Positions 23,533 to 31,772 are shown, counted from the stretch's first letter. The stretch is 33,626 nucleotides of DNA from Chloroflexota bacterium (GCA_016865935.1 VGOB01000033.1:1-33626), one strand, 5' to 3'. A program made the numbers and translations. The notes: generated by a model from the sequence alone, not told the origin.

Positions 23533-23612
23533 CGTTACCTCCTGGGTGAGTGTTGATTGCGATCAGATTATCGCCCAGCGAGATAAATCACGCCTGAGGA
23601 TTTTGTAATCGC

Positions 23613-23620
23613 TTTGTAAA
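23613..23620 (-). promoter_or_regulatory. TTTACAAA box upstream of the deacetylase-like gene
   Basis: On the minus strand TTTACAAA lies 81 bases before the start codon. The same eight bases occur at similar distances before the sulfatase (25445-25452) and the 978-residue lipoprotein (31483-31490). It could be a -35 element or a shared regulator site. Confidence 0.35.
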
Positions 23621-23656
23621 AAAACCTGGAAGGTCTTCAAGACCTTCCAGGTTTTT
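23620..23656 (-). terminator. perfect 18-bp palindrome after the sulfatase gene
   Basis: Arms 23620-23637 and 23639-23656 are perfect inverted copies around one central base. The palindrome begins directly after the sulfatase stop codon and has five As/Ts at its ends, so it would work as an intrinsic terminator. Its AACCTGG/CCAGGTT core is also the pattern of a dispersed palindromic repeat. Confidence 0.7.
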
Positions 23657-25372
23657 CTACTTGCTCGTGAATGGCTTGTTTTCACTCACGCGACATTTTT
23701 CGGCGGTGCAAGTTTTGAGCTCAAGCAAGCGCGCACTCAGTTCTTTCAACCGCGCCGGGTCAGCTTTTGCCGCGAGGTTGTTTAGTTGATACGGATCGAT
23801 GCGCAGATCGTACAATTCTTTTTCGCCATTGATGTACTCGACGTAGAGATACTCCGGCGTGCGAATGCCGCGATACGCGGGAATCGCGAAGCGGCGCGCT
23901 TGTTGCGCGGTCGGCGTCGCGTCGTCGTCTTCATCATCCATGTCCGGCGGTTCGAGTAATTCCGGCGGCGTGTTCGTCATCTGGCGCGCGACGCGCGTTT
24001 GCGTTTGCGCGTCCCACAAGCCATTTTCGACAAGGAAACATTGACGCCATCCACTCGACGACAGATTGCCGCTCCACAACGGCACGAGCGAACGCCCATC
24101 TACGAAATCGGCGGTCTTGGCGCGGGCAAGTTCCGCAAAAGTCGGCGCGAGGTCAATGTTGCCGGTCAAGTGCTCTACCATCTTGCCCGCCGGGATGCCA
24201 GGACCGCGCGCGAGCATCGTCACGCGAATTTCTTCCTCGTACGGCGCGACTTTGCCAGTCGCTTGCCGATGATTGCCGAGATGAAAGCCGTTATCGGATG
24301 TGAAAAAGATGTACGTGTTGTCGAGTTGTCCGGTCGCTTTGAGCGTGGCGACGATCGATTCGACCAAATCGTCAATCGCTTGCAGCGAGCGCAAGCGTTT
24401 GCGATGTTCCTCGTCAATCCGCGCGATCTCGCGCTCGGTCAACTTGGGGCGCAGACGGATGTGGGTGGGCTTGTCGCTCACGTCGTCTTCGTTGAAATTG
24501 GGCGAGCGTGGCGCTTTGTTATCGGGAAACAATTTTTCGTGACGCGGCGCGGGCGTTGCCGGCGAATGTGGCACGTACACCGAAACGTACGCAAAGAACG
24601 GCTTGTTTTCTTTCACGCTCCGTTCGATGAATTCGACTGTCTTGCGCGCGTACACATCGGTGCCGTAATCTTCCGGCTTGGTCCCGTACGCGACTTGCTT
24701 GCCATTTTCGTTCAGCGTGTAATTGTAACTGCCGTACGCATTGCCCTTCATCGCGCTGTACCATTCCGTCCAGCCCGGCGGAATATACATCAAGCTCGAG
24801 CGATCGGGGTACCCGTTGAGGTACTTGCCGGCGAGCATCGTGCGATAGCCCGCGTCTTGCAACCAGGTCGCGATTGTGGATTTTTCTTCGCCGAGTTGGA
24901 AGAATTTCTGAAAGCCGCCCGACGGCAGTGTGTTGCCCAGAATTTGCGTGTTGTGCGCGTACTGCCCACGCAATATTTCCGTCCGCGAGGGACAACACAA
25001 TGGCATATTGATAAAAAAGTTGGTGAACGTGACGCCCTGATCGGTAACGAGTGACTTTAATTTGGGCATGTACGGAATGGACGCGTAATCCAAATCGTCT
25101 GTGAGAATGAAGACGATGTTGGGGCGTTTAGTTGGATCGTTGGATCGTTGGATCGTTGGATCGTTGGTTGGACGCGGGGTGGGCGCGGCAGGTGCATTCG
25201 TTGCCACGGCAAGCGCGCGGGTTGGCGTGACCTCTCCCTTTCGTTGTGCTTCGTCCTGAGCGGAGCGAAGCGGAGTCGAAGGAAGAGGAGAGGCTGGGGA
25301 AGAGGTCGGCGCGCACGCAGCAAGAGATGCCAGGGCGAAGAATAGCAAAAGTTGTTGTCCAAGTCGTTTCAT
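23657..25372 (-). CDS. exported type I sulfatase (lipoprotein)
   Basis: The 571-residue enzyme hydrolyses sulfate esters, most likely on a polysaccharide. The formylglycine motif is CCPSR with Cys126 as the residue to be modified. Metal ligands are seen as TDD (Asp92-Asp93) near the start of the domain and SDNGFHLGNH later. The signal peptide ends at Cys20 (LASLAAC). Residues 24-82 are a linker partly encoded by repeats: a REP-like palindrome (residues about 27-48) and an 8-bp array giving DPTIQRSNDPT. Two ATGs stand in tandem; I chose the second (25372), five bases from GGAGG. It needs a formylglycine-generating enzyme encoded elsewhere. It ends directly at a perfect palindrome. Confidence 0.92.
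   Translation of the reverse strand: MKRLGQQLLLFFALASLAACAPTSSPASPLPSTPLRSAQDEAQRKGEVTPTRALAVATNAPAAPTPRPTNDPTIQRSNDPTKRPNIVFILTDDLDYASIPYMPKLKSLVTDQGVTFTNFFINMPLCCPSRTEILRGQYAHNTQILGNTLPSGGFQKFFQLGEEKSTIATWLQDAGYRTMLAGKYLNGYPDRSSLMYIPPGWTEWYSAMKGNAYGSYNYTLNENGKQVAYGTKPEDYGTDVYARKTVEFIERSVKENKPFFAYVSVYVPHSPATPAPRHEKLFPDNKAPRSPNFNEDDVSDKPTHIRLRPKLTEREIARIDEEHRKRLRSLQAIDDLVESIVATLKATGQLDNTYIFFTSDNGFHLGNHRQATGKVAPYEEEIRVTMLARGPGIPAGKMVEHLTGNIDLAPTFAELARAKTADFVDGRSLVPLWSGNLSSSGWRQCFLVENGLWDAQTQTRVARQMTNTPPELLEPPDMDDEDDDATPTAQQARRFAIPAYRGIRTPEYLYVEYINGEKELYDLRIDPYQLNNLAAKADPARLKELSARLLELKTCTAEKCRVSENKPFTSK
25131..25172. repeat. 8-bp tandem array inside the sulfatase linker
   Basis: GTTGGATC is repeated four times exactly and a fifth unit is degenerate (GTTGGTTG). 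The frame remains open and the array encodes part of the linker just before the catalytic domain. Confidence 0.85.
25231..25293. repeat. REP-like palindrome inside the sulfatase linker
   Basis: CCTCTCC (25231-25237) and GGAGAGG (25287-25293) are the outer arms; GCTTCG (25248-25253) and CGAAGC (25266-25271) are the inner arms around TCCTGAGCGGAG. Related sequences containing CTTCG and TCCTGAGC are frequent dispersed palindromes in bacterial genomes. Here it is translated in frame. Confidence 0.7.
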
Positions 25373-25444
25373 CATGTCCTCCGTTTTGGTTTGGCTCCAT
25401 TTTCTCAGATGCGGATGAAGCATCAATGAGAATCGTGCAAAAAT

Positions 25445-25452
25445 TTTGTAAA
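25445..25452 (-). promoter_or_regulatory. TTTACAAA box upstream of the sulfatase gene
   Basis: On the minus strand the site reads TTACAAAATTTTTGCA, matching TTACAAAGATTTTGCA before the 978-residue lipoprotein gene at 14 of 16 positions. It lies 73 bases before the sulfatase start. No clear -10 box follows at the usual distance. Confidence 0.35.
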
Positions 25453-25485
25453 CTGACTCAGCGCAAAACCAAACTTTTGGAATAT

Positions 25486-26964
25486 TCACTTGATCAACAC
25501 CGGATTTGCGGACAACGCGATGCTTTTGCCTGCTTGCGCGGACTGCCACGCGAAACTGCCATCCGCTTTCGGAATCACAGAGGTCACCTGCGTAACGCCG
25601 GATGGCAGTGTATAGTTGCCACTACCCCACGCGACGTACTTGACCGCGCCGGCTTGCGTCGTGATTTTGTACGCGTTGACGCCCCGCGCGTCCGCCGAGA
25701 TTTTCTCGACGCGCGCGAACGGGACAAGTTCGCTCGTCAGCAACTTGAACGTGTACAAGGATGGTTGCGGATTACCTTTTTCGGTGCGAATGCCGTACGC
25801 GCTCCAAGTGCCGACCGTGTCGCTATTCGTGATGTACGTGTGCCAAACGACGAGCGCGTCGCCATTCCCCCACGCCGACACGATGCGGCGAAACACATCG
25901 GCGGATTGCGTTTCGAGACTATTCGGGTAATTCGTACGGATCGTCAGCGCCGGATTAGACGAAGACCCGGTTTCGGTGCACCAGACCGGCTTTTTATCCA
26001 ATCCCAATTTTTTCAATTGTTCTTGGAACTTGGGGCGCAGCAGGGTAAATGATTCCCAGTTGTTGTAGAAATGATAGTTCACGATGTCGAACCAATCCTC
26101 GCCGCCGGTTTCCAAAATGCCGGGCAGCCACGTGCCATAGCCATAATCGTCCAGTCCGGGCAAGCCCGTCATCACGATCACCGCATCGGGATCGTGTTTG
26201 CGAATGAGCGCGGCGGCTTGCGCGAGAAAAATACCTTGTTCGCGCGGACTGAATCCATCGAGCGGGTACGCGGCAGGCAATTTTTCTTCGCCCTCCATTT
26301 GTTTCGTGCCTTGCGCGCCGGGGTCTGCCGCGCGCCAGAAAGCCATCTCGTTGCCAATCTCCCAGTATTTCACGTACGGCGCGTACCGCTTGACGACCGT
26401 TTCTATGTAATCGGTCGCTTCAGCGCCAATCTTCTTCTGAAATTGCTGCGGACTGGTTGCCCACGGCGGCGTAGGCGATGCGTACTGCATTCGAAAGAGT
26501 GTGACCAGCGGCTCGAAATCCGGATTCGTGATCACGGCGTCGGCTTGCGCGAAATTCCATTGATTGTCGCGCGGTTCGACGACATCCCAAAACAGATCGG
26601 CTTTGACGAATTGTCGGTACGCGTGGACACCCAGGTCTTTGAACTCGCGAAAGATCGCGTCGGGTTGCAGGTATGGCGTCGTCGTGTCGAGCGCGTTCGG
26701 TCGGTCCGACCAGTACAAGCGGATGAAATTCAAACCGATTTGCAGATTCTTGGGACGGCGCAATCCCGGTTGCGCGGCAAGCGTGGGGATTGCGGCAGCG
26801 ACTGGCGCGCTCGATGATCCGGGCGATGGCGGTGGCAGAGTCGGCTTGGTGGCGAGAGGTGGCTTGGGAGGCGGTGTTGACGCCGCCGGAGCAGCGGTGA
26901 ACGACGAGCACGCGAGCAAATTCAAAGCAAGCCATGCGAGGGTCAAGTACTTGAGAATACGCAT
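25486..26964 (-). CDS. exported clan-A glycoside hydrolase (GH39-like)
   Basis: The 492-residue lipoprotein has a signal ending in NLLAC (Cys19) and a Pro-rich linker to about residue 70. A TIM-barrel follows, with the acid/base Glu206 in WEIGNEMAFW and the nucleophile Glu331 in VWCTETGSS, the two-glutamate pattern of clan A. The general arrangement resembles GH39 or related unclassified families, but I cannot assign one. About 95 C-terminal residues form a beta-rich domain (YVAWGSGNYTLP). Upstream spacing to the ATG shows only a weak GAG ribosome site. The preceding gene ends 76 bases away, so they may be co-transcribed. Confidence 0.8.
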   Translation of the reverse strand: MRILKYLTLAWLALNLLACSSFTAAPAASTPPPKPPLATKPTLPPPSPGSSSAPVAAAIPTLAAQPGLRRPKNLQIGLNFIRLYWSDRPNALDTTTPYLQPDAIFREFKDLGVHAYRQFVKADLFWDVVEPRDNQWNFAQADAVITNPDFEPLVTLFRMQYASPTPPWATSPQQFQKKIGAEATDYIETVVKRYAPYVKYWEIGNEMAFWRAADPGAQGTKQMEGEEKLPAAYPLDGFSPREQGIFLAQAAALIRKHDPDAVIVMTGLPGLDDYGYGTWLPGILETGGEDWFDIVNYHFYNNWESFTLLRPKFQEQLKKLGLDKKPVWCTETGSSSNPALTIRTNYPNSLETQSADVFRRIVSAWGNGDALVVWHTYITNSDTVGTWSAYGIRTEKGNPQPSLYTFKLLTSELVPFARVEKISADARGVNAYKITTQAGAVKYVAWGSGNYTLPSGVTQVTSVIPKADGSFAWQSAQAGKSIALSANPVLIK

Positions 26965-27040
26965 TTCGATTTTCTCTTTTTCACGGACCCGAATGGAGGT
27001 GATTGGACGCGATTCATATTTCTATTTTCATTCAGAGCGA

Positions 27041-28018
27041 TTAGCGCGAAATCAACGGCAGATAAAGGCGAGTGATCTGACGCGCGTAAAAATAGAGCGG
27101 CGGGTTGGTTCCCTCGCTCGTTGTGCGATAGCCATTGCCATCCGCAGCGAACGCTAATGCTTCGCCTTGGGCTTCGTTTGTCAACGGAGTCAAGCAAGGT
27201 TGCGCCGCAAAGGCATCCCAAAGATTCGTCGCGGGCGCGCGCGTCCAGTAATAGCCGGACGACGGAGCGGAAAACGAATGTGGACGTAGCAACACGGCAT
27301 CGCCCGAAGGCGAAACATCTCCGGCTTTGATCTCCGTCGCAAGCGAGAGCGTGGCGACTAGTTCGAGTGTGACGGTGACGCCCGCCGTGTGCGGCGCAGG
27401 ATTGCGAAATACGCGCGCCACTCCTTCGCCGGCGCGATCGCGCGTCACGCCGAACAAATCGCCACTGATCGGATCGACCAGCAATGTCTCGGAATCATAA
27501 GCAACGCCGCCAGGATACCGCATCGGCAGTCTATCCCAATCGCTCAAGTCCACCGATACCGGCGTTTGCGTCGCGCTCACGGTCGGTTCTGGCACGCGAT
27601 ACACGACGATTGAGGGACGTAGACGATAGTTGTCCCCAATGTCACCCAGGTACAAATAGTCTTGACCGGTGACTGGGCCAGGACCGATAGCCATGTCCTC
27701 CCAATCCAAAGCCGTTACGCCGACCAAGTTGTAGATACCCAGATGGCGACCTTGGACATCCATCGCAAAAACGCGCGCGCTGTCGCCGGAATCATTGTGC
27801 GCCCAGAGGACATTCGAGTTCTTGCGGCTGGCTGCAAGTCCCGATGTTTCATTCAGCAGCGCGGATTGAATATTTCCAACGGCGACGCCATCCGCAAACT
27901 GAGGACATGCCGAATCCGTCGTCGCGACCGCGAGGGATGAATTTGACTCGCTGAAGATCACACTCAGCAGCATAATGCCGCCAAGCGCAAGATTGCGCCC
28001 TGGCATACTTTTTTCCAT
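27041..28018 (-). CDS. exported beta-propeller-like protein with LYLPLI tail
   Basis: This 325-residue protein has a signal peptide (LALGGIMLLSVIFSE) without a lipobox cysteine. The body contains ETSGLAASRKNSNVLWAHNDSG, LDWEDMAIGPGP and DYLYLGDIGDN, a pattern of secreted propeller proteins, some related to phytase-like esterases; the function is not clear. It ends ITRLYLPLISR, a hydrophobic YLPL-type tail which I recall from many exported Chloroflexota proteins. I chose ATG 28018, with GGAGGG upstream. GCG-rich codons are less dominant here than in neighbouring genes, and the flanking 380 bases are also less GC-rich, so a different origin is possible. Confidence 0.7.
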   Translation of the reverse strand: MEKSMPGRNLALGGIMLLSVIFSESNSSLAVATTDSACPQFADGVAVGNIQSALLNETSGLAASRKNSNVLWAHNDSGDSARVFAMDVQGRHLGIYNLVGVTALDWEDMAIGPGPVTGQDYLYLGDIGDNYRLRPSIVVYRVPEPTVSATQTPVSVDLSDWDRLPMRYPGGVAYDSETLLVDPISGDLFGVTRDRAGEGVARVFRNPAPHTAGVTVTLELVATLSLATEIKAGDVSPSGDAVLLRPHSFSAPSSGYYWTRAPATNLWDAFAAQPCLTPLTNEAQGEALAFAADGNGYRTTSEGTNPPLYFYARQITRLYLPLISR

Positions 28019-28400
28019 TTTCCCTCCTCTGCGATGTTTGCGCTGCTCATTTCGAACCCGGTAACCCTGGCACTTGTTGCCACCCCAGCAAGCGCAAATA
28101 TCTTTTCGCGTCGTGGGATTTCTCGCCCCCCCCCCGCGCGAAATAACGCCGAAGCAAAACTCTCTGCAGGACATTATCGCGCAAACGCGATCCAAAGTAA
28201 CTGGGATTTTTGTACTAGTCAACGGGGTGTTGCACAGTGCCCGCGAGGGTGGTAGCCGCGCCATGCTGGGCACTACGGGCAAATTGAACGCTTTCCTGGC
28301 GTTTTTATGTCAAAAGCATGTGCAACATCTGGTTGACCAATACAGATTTTCTTGCTACCGGGAATGTTATCCGGTACTATGCTGTCGCCGCTCTTGTTTC
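28019..28400. other. non-coding gap upstream of the propeller gene
   Basis: I find no gene here. The gap holds a run of ten C residues near 28127-28136 and an ill-matched promoter on the minus strand (TTGACT near 28221). GTGCCCGC (28239-28246) and GGGCAC (28268-28273) are partly complementary and could pair. It has fewer CGCG words than the rest of the window. Confidence 0.4.
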
Positions 28401-28438
28401 GGAAAACAGAGCCGCCTCCGAAAAAGGAAGCGGCTCTG
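28401..28438 (-). terminator. intrinsic terminator of the 978-residue lipoprotein gene
   Basis: On the minus strand CAGAGCCGC (28430-28438) pairs with GCGGCTCTG (28407-28415), with a further TCC/GGA inside, and is followed by TTTT (28403-28406). It lies 27 bases after the stop codon. Confidence 0.8.
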
Positions 28439-28464
28439 TAGCTTGGAGTGTACGATCTCAACGG

Positions 28465-31401
28465 CTAGCGCGTATAGTTCACCGTATTGCCGCGAATGAT
28501 CAGCCGGACGAACGCGTGATACGGCGCACCGCTCGACGACTTTTCTTGCGAGAAGAAAGTGAAATGCACCACGTCGCCTAGTTCCGGCTTTTTGTTGACG
28601 ACGTTGATCGTATCGTACGTTGGCGTCGTCCTGTTGATCGCAGCGGGATCGAAGGTGTATTCGAACTTGCCGTTAGTCACCGGCAGCGTTCCTTGCGCGA
28701 TCACCGCGCCCGGAATCACCGCCGCGTAGTCGATCGTCTTGGCGGTGCTGGTGCCGGTGAATTTCGTTCCCTTCGCCGGATCGAATTTGCTGATCGGCGG
28801 CAGGTTGAACGCGAGTGTAGAATTCGCTGGCTTGGTCGGTTCGACGACGTAAAACACGCCGCCCTCTTTTGGCATTCCCGGCACGAGCGCACTGTAGCCG
28901 TTCCATTCGCCATTCACCGCGTATTTGTAAACGCCCGGCACATCGAGCAACCAAGGTTCTTTGCCCGCCCACGATCCACCGGCGTCGCCGACACCTTGCG
29001 CGACGACTTGGCGACCATCGGGGTAGGTGAGCGTGAACGACATATTGACCGGCAACATCGGATCGATCTGGAACGCGGGGACGAACGTCGTGTTCTGCGT
29101 GTACACCATCCCAGGACGCGCGTTCATCGCGAGAAAGATGCGCGATTTTTCGCCGGTCGGTCCCAGGATGTCTTCCGTGCCCGGCGCGATCACGCGATTA
29201 TTTTTCGTGCCGCCGGGCAACGTGATTGCGTTCGCCATATACCCGGCGTACAGCGGCGTCTGCCCCTTGTTGCGAATGACCACGCCGCCGATGAGCCGAT
29301 AAATTTCGCCGGGCGCGTCGCCGTTGTTCGACGCGCCGATTTGCCCGCCGAAGCTTTGCGGGCTCAGGTGCCAGTACGGCGCGCGCACGCCGTCTTCGCT
29401 GACGATGAACCGACCCATAAACCCAGGTCGCGGCGCGGCGGCGTAAAAATACTGCAAGTCAGTGATGTACTCGGGGAACAAGTGCGGCGAATACCCGTTC
29501 GACGTTTGGATCCGCACGTTCGAATAGCCGATTGGCTGAATCTTGGGATCGTACGGCGCGGGATTATTTTTGTACGCCCAGGTCAACGTCGGATTGATTT
29601 TGTTCGCGCCTTGATATTCGGTCGCGATCAACAGCACATCACCGGCGTTGTACGGAAAATCAATGTGATCGAGTTGTTGCACATCCTTGTCTTTGTCCGC
29701 CCAACCTTCAAAGTTCGATTCGCCGCGTTCGACCAACTTGTCCTTCACCTTGAGCATCTTGCCGTGCGCGACAATCGGCGAATCGGGCGGATAGATCACT
29801 CCGGCGTGGCGCATTGATTGGATCCAGAGATGCCCGTCCGCGTCGGTGTATTTCGCCAAGACGTGCGCGGCATATTCGCCCGGCGCGTCGAACGGCAAGG
29901 GTTTCATTCCTTGCGCCGCGCCAAAAATTCCACCCGCCGTCGCTTTACCGGTGTACGAAATCGTGCGCGGATTATTCGGATCCGAATTGACGAACAAGGT
30001 CGCGGTCACGCTGACATCCGCCGGAACCGCCGGAGCGAAACCGATATCGCGTCCGTAGCGATTGCCGACCGGATACGCTTGTCCCTGGAACGTCGCGGTG
30101 GCGAGCGTCATTCGCTTGGCGATCCAGAACTTGTATGTGCCGCCGCCCTCGTACCGATTGCCCCACTTGTCCGCGAGCCAGCCGGTGGCTTGGATGGTGT
30201 ACTCGCCGTACATCGGCGGTTTCCACTGCGTAAATTTCGGATTGCGCGTGGTGGGCCAGCGTCCGGCGTTCCCGACGAAGGGCGCGTTCCCCAGGTCAAC
30301 CGTCTTGCCGTCGGGTTGCGTGATCTTGATCGTCCATTCGCCTTGGGTGTAATCCCAGGGAATATTTTGGCGATCCGCAATCGTATCGGCGGGGAATTGC
30401 GGTTCGAGCGTGTACGACAAAACATTTTTAGGATTGTTCTCGTCGTACATCGGCAGAATGATGTCGTCGGGAATCAGGTTGCGAATCGAAAGCGCGAAAT
30501 TCTTTTGATCTTCTTGCGCGATCACGCCGCGATAGCCGTTCGAATTGTAATTCGCCAGAATCGTCCAGGGGACGCGCGGTTTGATCGTCGCCGCGTCGAT
30601 CATTGTGCCGCTGACGTGCTTCGCGCTCGCCAGAATCGGCGGCGAGTACGATTCCGAATCGCACGGACCTTTCGGGAAACCGCGCCGCGCGAATCCTTCG
30701 GCGTTCAAATTCGCTTGGCGATTTTTCATCGCCGCGCCGTAATCGAAGCGCAAGCGATACACGCCGGGCGGCAAATCGTCCGGCAATTTCGTCGCGACGT
30801 TGAACGTGATCGCGCGCCCGTTTTCGATTTTTTGCGCGGTGGTGAGCGGCACGGTCACGAGTTCGTCCACCGGCGTCCGAAAGCGATAGCCAAAGCGCGT
30901 GGTCACCGCGCCTTGCACGCCCCCTTCGATCCCAAGTCCGGTCGGTGTGAGCAGGGTGGACATTCGTTCGTCGCTCGGCAAACGCAAAATGCCGTCCGCG
31001 TCAAACGTGCGCTCGGCGGTGACGAGCATCAGAAACGTATCGGGCTTGAGTCCTTTCATTCCTAGCACGTTGAAGTAGGTATCGGAAAAACGCAGCGTCG
31101 TTTGAATTTTCAGCGGCGCGCCCGGCGTCCATTTTGCCGGAGTGATCACCGTTTCGGTGCGCCATTCGCCGAACGTGGTGTTGCCGACATCGGCAAAGCG
31201 AATTTCATTCGACGCGGGTTCGATCCAGTTCGATGGCGCGAGTGGTTGCGCGCTGGGCGCGGACGCGGGCGCGGCTGCTGGCGGCGCGGTGATCTGGGAT
31301 GCGCTCGTTGGCAAACTGATCGGCGCGAGAGTTGGCGCGCCGGGCGCGCACGCGGCGAGCGCGAATAAACAGATTGCAAGGATCGCAAATTGTGATTTCA
31401 T
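28465..31401 (-). CDS. very large exported lipoprotein of unknown function
   Basis: The 978-residue protein has a lipoprotein signal (LFALAAC) and an Ala/Pro/Ser linker to about residue 60. I recognise no catalytic motif. The rest looks beta-rich with several Ig-like or fibronectin-like stretches: PPGVYRLRFDYG, MYGEYTIQATGWLADKWGN, APGEYAAHVLAKYTDADG and VPGVYKYAVNGEWNGYSALVPG. This repeated 'x-PG-x-Y' pattern is usual in adhesion or polymer-binding proteins. I chose ATG 31401, with GGAG eight bases upstream; a longer frame adds ten residues before the signal. It is the first of the minus-strand exported group and carries its own terminator. Confidence 0.75.
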   Translation of the reverse strand: MKSQFAILAICLFALAACAPGAPTLAPISLPTSASQITAPPAAAPASAPSAQPLAPSNWIEPASNEIRFADVGNTTFGEWRTETVITPAKWTPGAPLKIQTTLRFSDTYFNVLGMKGLKPDTFLMLVTAERTFDADGILRLPSDERMSTLLTPTGLGIEGGVQGAVTTRFGYRFRTPVDELVTVPLTTAQKIENGRAITFNVATKLPDDLPPGVYRLRFDYGAAMKNRQANLNAEGFARRGFPKGPCDSESYSPPILASAKHVSGTMIDAATIKPRVPWTILANYNSNGYRGVIAQEDQKNFALSIRNLIPDDIILPMYDENNPKNVLSYTLEPQFPADTIADRQNIPWDYTQGEWTIKITQPDGKTVDLGNAPFVGNAGRWPTTRNPKFTQWKPPMYGEYTIQATGWLADKWGNRYEGGGTYKFWIAKRMTLATATFQGQAYPVGNRYGRDIGFAPAVPADVSVTATLFVNSDPNNPRTISYTGKATAGGIFGAAQGMKPLPFDAPGEYAAHVLAKYTDADGHLWIQSMRHAGVIYPPDSPIVAHGKMLKVKDKLVERGESNFEGWADKDKDVQQLDHIDFPYNAGDVLLIATEYQGANKINPTLTWAYKNNPAPYDPKIQPIGYSNVRIQTSNGYSPHLFPEYITDLQYFYAAAPRPGFMGRFIVSEDGVRAPYWHLSPQSFGGQIGASNNGDAPGEIYRLIGGVVIRNKGQTPLYAGYMANAITLPGGTKNNRVIAPGTEDILGPTGEKSRIFLAMNARPGMVYTQNTTFVPAFQIDPMLPVNMSFTLTYPDGRQVVAQGVGDAGGSWAGKEPWLLDVPGVYKYAVNGEWNGYSALVPGMPKEGGVFYVVEPTKPANSTLAFNLPPISKFDPAKGTKFTGTSTAKTIDYAAVIPGAVIAQGTLPVTNGKFEYTFDPAAINRTTPTYDTINVVNKKPELGDVVHFTFFSQEKSSSGAPYHAFVRLIIRGNTVNYTR

Positions 31402-31482
31402 TTTTCGCTCCGGTAGTGGAATCAACTTCACGCGGTATTATCGTCGCGCGGCGTTAGCCCAGTATGATTGCAATGCAAAATC

Positions 31483-31490
31483 TTTGTAAA
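31483..31490 (-). promoter_or_regulatory. TTTACAAA box upstream of the 978-residue lipoprotein gene
   Basis: On the minus strand TTTACA (31485-31490) could serve as a -35 box, with CATACT (31461-31466) after an 18-base spacer as the -10 box. The box lies 82 bases before the start codon, close to the spacing seen for the two other genes that carry it. Confidence 0.4.
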
Positions 31491-31516
31491 ATCATTGTAA
31501 CGCGCCTGCGTGATAT

Positions 31517-31545
31517 TTGCAAAATCGGCAACTCTTTGCTATAAT
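31517..31545 (+). promoter_or_regulatory. sigma70-type promoter of tRNA-Pro
   Basis: TTGCAA (31517-31522) and a perfect TATAAT (31540-31545) are 17 bases apart. The start point would be near 31552, seven bases before the mature tRNA. Confidence 0.7.
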
Positions 31546-31558
31546 CGCTTTTGCCAAT

Positions 31559-31631
31559 CGGGGCGTAGCGCAGTTGGGAGCGCGCATGTATGGGGTACAT
31601 GAGGTCGAGAGTTCAAATCTCTCCGCCCCGA
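31559..31631 (+). tRNA. tRNA-Pro (anticodon GGG)
   Basis: All four arms pair. The acceptor arm 31559-31565 pairs with 31624-31630 over seven bases and opens with C1-G72, the proline-specific pair in bacteria. D stem: 31568-31571/31580-31583. Anticodon stem: 31585-31589/31597-31601. T stem: 31607-31611/31619-31623, with loop TTCAAAT. The anticodon loop ATGGGGT has GGG at 31592-31594. The discriminator base is A31631. CCA is not encoded. Confidence 0.95.
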
Positions 31632-31647
31632 CTTGATGAAGGTAGTT

Positions 31648-31661
31648 CCTCGGTGCCGAGG
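31648..31661. repeat. short perfect hairpin after tRNA-Pro
   Basis: CCTCGG and CCGAGG flank a TG loop. A smaller palindrome CTCAAATTGAG (31670-31680) and the terminator follow, so the tRNA transcript would have a 3' trailer with three hairpins. Confidence 0.5.
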
Positions 31662-31686
31662 CGGGTATTCTCAAATTGAGGAGGAG

Positions 31687-31715
31687 GTCGAGGCGCACAC
31701 CTCGACTTTTCTTTT
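31687..31715 (+). terminator. intrinsic terminator after tRNA-Pro
   Basis: GTCGAGG (31687-31693) pairs with CCTCGAC (31700-31706) around a six-base loop, followed by TTTTCTTTT (31707-31715). Confidence 0.8.
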
Positions 31716-31726
31716 GCGCAAAGTAT

Positions 31727-31772
31727 GGGCGAAGCTTGCCCGCTTTGAAATGATCAAGCGAATGTTTCGCCC
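31727..31772. repeat. REP-like palindrome before the sensor kinase
   Basis: GGGCGAA (31727-31733) and TTCGCCC (31766-31772) are perfect outer arms, with GCTTG (31734-31738) and CAAGC (31755-31759) inside. The element sits between the terminator and the kinase start, in the place of its promoter. Confidence 0.55.

Noticed and set aside
28273..28461. A 62-codon minus-strand frame in the gap as a transposase remnant
   Set aside because: Its sequence matches nothing I recognise and it has no ribosome site.
28693..31065. Long plus-strand open frames opposite the 978-residue lipoprotein gene
   Set aside because: These are mirror frames of the real gene, with Arg-rich composition and no ribosome site or domain.
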